DNA of 6,499 nucleotides from the NCBI GenBank assembly GCA_016217865.1, contig JACRFO010000104.1, positions 1-6,499 of the forward strand, written 5' to 3'. The notes under the pieces are model-generated. The model was not told the origin of the DNA. It did not search any database and saw nothing but the letters and a program-made list of their open reading frames with translations. Positions 5,675 to 6,499 of the stretch are shown here, piece after piece; position 1 is the first letter of the stretch, and the number at the start of each line of letters is the position of its first letter. This stretch comes from Candidatus Kerfeldbacteria bacterium (lineage in GTDB: Bacteria; Patescibacteriota; Patescibacteriia; SBBC01; CAIJZX01). The position numbers and the translations under genes are program-made.

Positions 5675-5703
5675 ATTGTACGACGCATCAATCAGGATGG
5701 CAA
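5675..5703 (-). promoter_or_regulatory. Promoter of the recombinase operon, leaderless layout
   Basis: On the minus strand TTGCCA (5703-5698, five of six) is followed by a 17-nt spacer and TACAAT (5680-5675, five of six). Only 6 nt (ATCTCT) lie between the -10 box and the ATG at 5668, so the transcript should start at or beside the start codon. No Shine-Dalgarno site is present. Confidence 0.75.
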
Positions 5704-5709
5704 GCAGTG

Positions 5710-5718
5710 TGGTATGAT
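5710..5718 (+). promoter_or_regulatory. Extended -10 promoter of ddl, leaderless layout
   Basis: TGG directly precedes TATGAT (5713-5718, five of six -10 bases), giving a TGn extended -10 element. No good -35 box is found 16-18 nt upstream, which fits an extended -10 promoter. The ATG at 5726 lies 7 nt past the -10 box. The GGAG touching the ATG is too close to act as a normal Shine-Dalgarno site. The element lies 7 bp from the -35 box of the divergent recombinase promoter. Confidence 0.65.
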
Positions 5719-5725
5719 GCTGGAG

Positions 5726-6499
5726 ATGCAACGCACGATTGCTATTCTCTCCGGCGGAACGAGTACCGAACGAGATATTGCTTTAGCGTCAGCTGCGAGC
5801 GTGGCCAACGCACTGACTGGAGTCGCGCGGACAGAACTCTTTGATTTTCCGACCGCCCTCGACGACTTTCTCCGCCGGCGGTCGACATTTGATTGTGTTA
5901 TCCCAGTTTTTCATGGACGGGGCGGCGAAGACGGAACCATTCAAGGATTTCTCGAGACGTTGGGTATGCCGTACATTTTTTCTGATACCCACGCCCAATC
6001 AACGGCGATTGATAAGTTCCTCTCGAGTACGTTAGCCCGAACCATGGGCGTGCGAATTCCCGATCAAATCGTGATTGATGGAAATGCTCCACTGAAGTTC
6101 ACCGCACCCGTCGTAGTCAAACCGATTGATGGAGGAAGTTCCGTTGGCGTAGGTATCGCACATTCGGCCGGCGAACTCACGACGCTGATTGTCGGTGCTC
6201 GGCAAGTCTCGTCACGCGTACTCATCGAGCAGTACATTCGTGGCGCGGAATATTCGGTGGCGGTCATTGCTGTGGCTGGAGAAATCATTCCGTTACCTGT
6301 TATTTCCATTCACCCCCATCATGAATTTTTTGATTACGACGGCAAGTACACGGATGGCATGGCGGAGGAGCGGTGCCCAGCCGATATCCCGGAAGCACTC
6401 GCCACACAGTTGCAGGGCGACGCCGTAACTGTCCATCGCGCACTCGGTGCTCGTCACGTTACCCGCAGCGATTTTATCGTTGATCCGGCTGGCCAGTCC
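5726..6499 (+). CDS. ddl: D-alanine-D-alanine ligase, 258 residues, 3' end beyond window
   Basis: This cytoplasmic ATP-grasp enzyme joins two D-alanines with ATP to make the dipeptide that ends the peptidoglycan precursor. The visible frame begins MQRTIAILSGGTSTERDIAL, where the N-terminal GG-S-ER block holds E15, the substrate-binding glutamate of Ddl. It continues with HGRGGEDGTIQGFLETLGMP (residues 63-82), the ATP-grasp strand VVVKPIDGGSSVGV (129-142), EQYIRGAEYSVAVI (168-181), the omega-loop FFDYDGKYTDG (201-211) with K207 and Y208, and RSDFIVD (247-253). A tyrosine at the Y216-equivalent position is typical of D-Ala-D-Ala rather than D-Ala-D-lactate ligases. Normal Ddl proteins are about 300-360 residues, so roughly 50 or more residues, including the metal-binding N-x-PGMT region, are missing only because the window ends. 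After MPY, the family's usual glycine-rich turn reads IFSD, a modest divergence. The start follows an extended -10 box by 7 nt. Confidence 0.95.
   Translation, partial: MQRTIAILSGGTSTERDIALASAASVANALTGVARTELFDFPTALDDFLRRRSTFDCVIPVFHGRGGEDGTIQGFLETLGMPYIFSDTHAQSTAIDKFLSSTLARTMGVRIPDQIVIDGNAPLKFTAPVVVKPIDGGSSVGVGIAHSAGELTTLIVGARQVSSRVLIEQYIRGAEYSVAVIAVAGEIIPLPVISIHPHHEFFDYDGKYTDGMAEERCPADIPEALATQLQGDAVTVHRALGARHVTRSDFIVDPAGQS

Noticed and set aside
5669..5731. Upstream start of the recombinase at 5731, adding 21 residues
   Set aside because: It would overlap the ddl start, and the clear TTGCCA-N17-TACAAT promoter lies inside this extension. The added residues do not resemble an Xer N-terminus.
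1..6499. CRISPR array, tRNA, rRNA or transposon
   Set aside because: No regularly spaced repeats, cloverleaf, rRNA-like stretch or inverted-repeat-flanked transposase were seen on either strand by eye.

Overview
This is a bacterial chromosomal window of moderate to high GC with short AT-rich intergenic gaps. It carries seven protein genes, two of them cut by the window ends. The mix suggests a Candidate Phyla Radiation (Patescibacteria) genome: a stand-alone Xer-type recombinase, a DUF2079 membrane protein, a small PEBP-family protein, D-Ala-D-Ala ligase, and unrecognised proteins including one with sigma-region-4-like repeats. This assignment is an inference from gene style; no rRNA or other marker gene is present to confirm it. 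No mobile element, CRISPR array, tRNA or rRNA was seen.

Left part (1-552): the 5' part of an unrecognised minus-strand gene runs off the left edge. It has a Shine-Dalgarno site and a near-consensus promoter (TTGACA-N17-TACTAT) with a leader of about 130 nt containing two small hairpins. A plausible plus-strand promoter lies beside it, facing the other way.

Centre-left (553-2722): a three-helix small membrane protein is followed by an unusual 525-residue protein. I read the latter as four diverged copies of a sigma-70 region-4-like helix-turn-helix unit, with no visible sigma region 2. Its upstream gap holds an AT-rich promoter-like stretch, a 24-bp imperfect palindrome and a strong Shine-Dalgarno site. 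A clear intrinsic terminator closes the gene. This is the most novel part of the window.

Centre (2723-4717): a YbhB/YbcL-like PEBP protein, whose -10 box sits 7 nt before its ATG (leaderless layout), meets a DUF2079 polytopic membrane protein tail to tail. Their stop codons overlap within TTAA.

Right part (4721-6499): a complete tyrosine recombinase lies 3 nt upstream of the DUF2079 gene in an apparent minus-strand operon. It is divergent from ddl (D-alanine-D-alanine ligase, cut by the right edge) across a 57-nt gap. Both divergent promoters place the start of transcription at or next to the ATG. Three genes here therefore look leaderless, while two unrecognised genes have clear Shine-Dalgarno sites.
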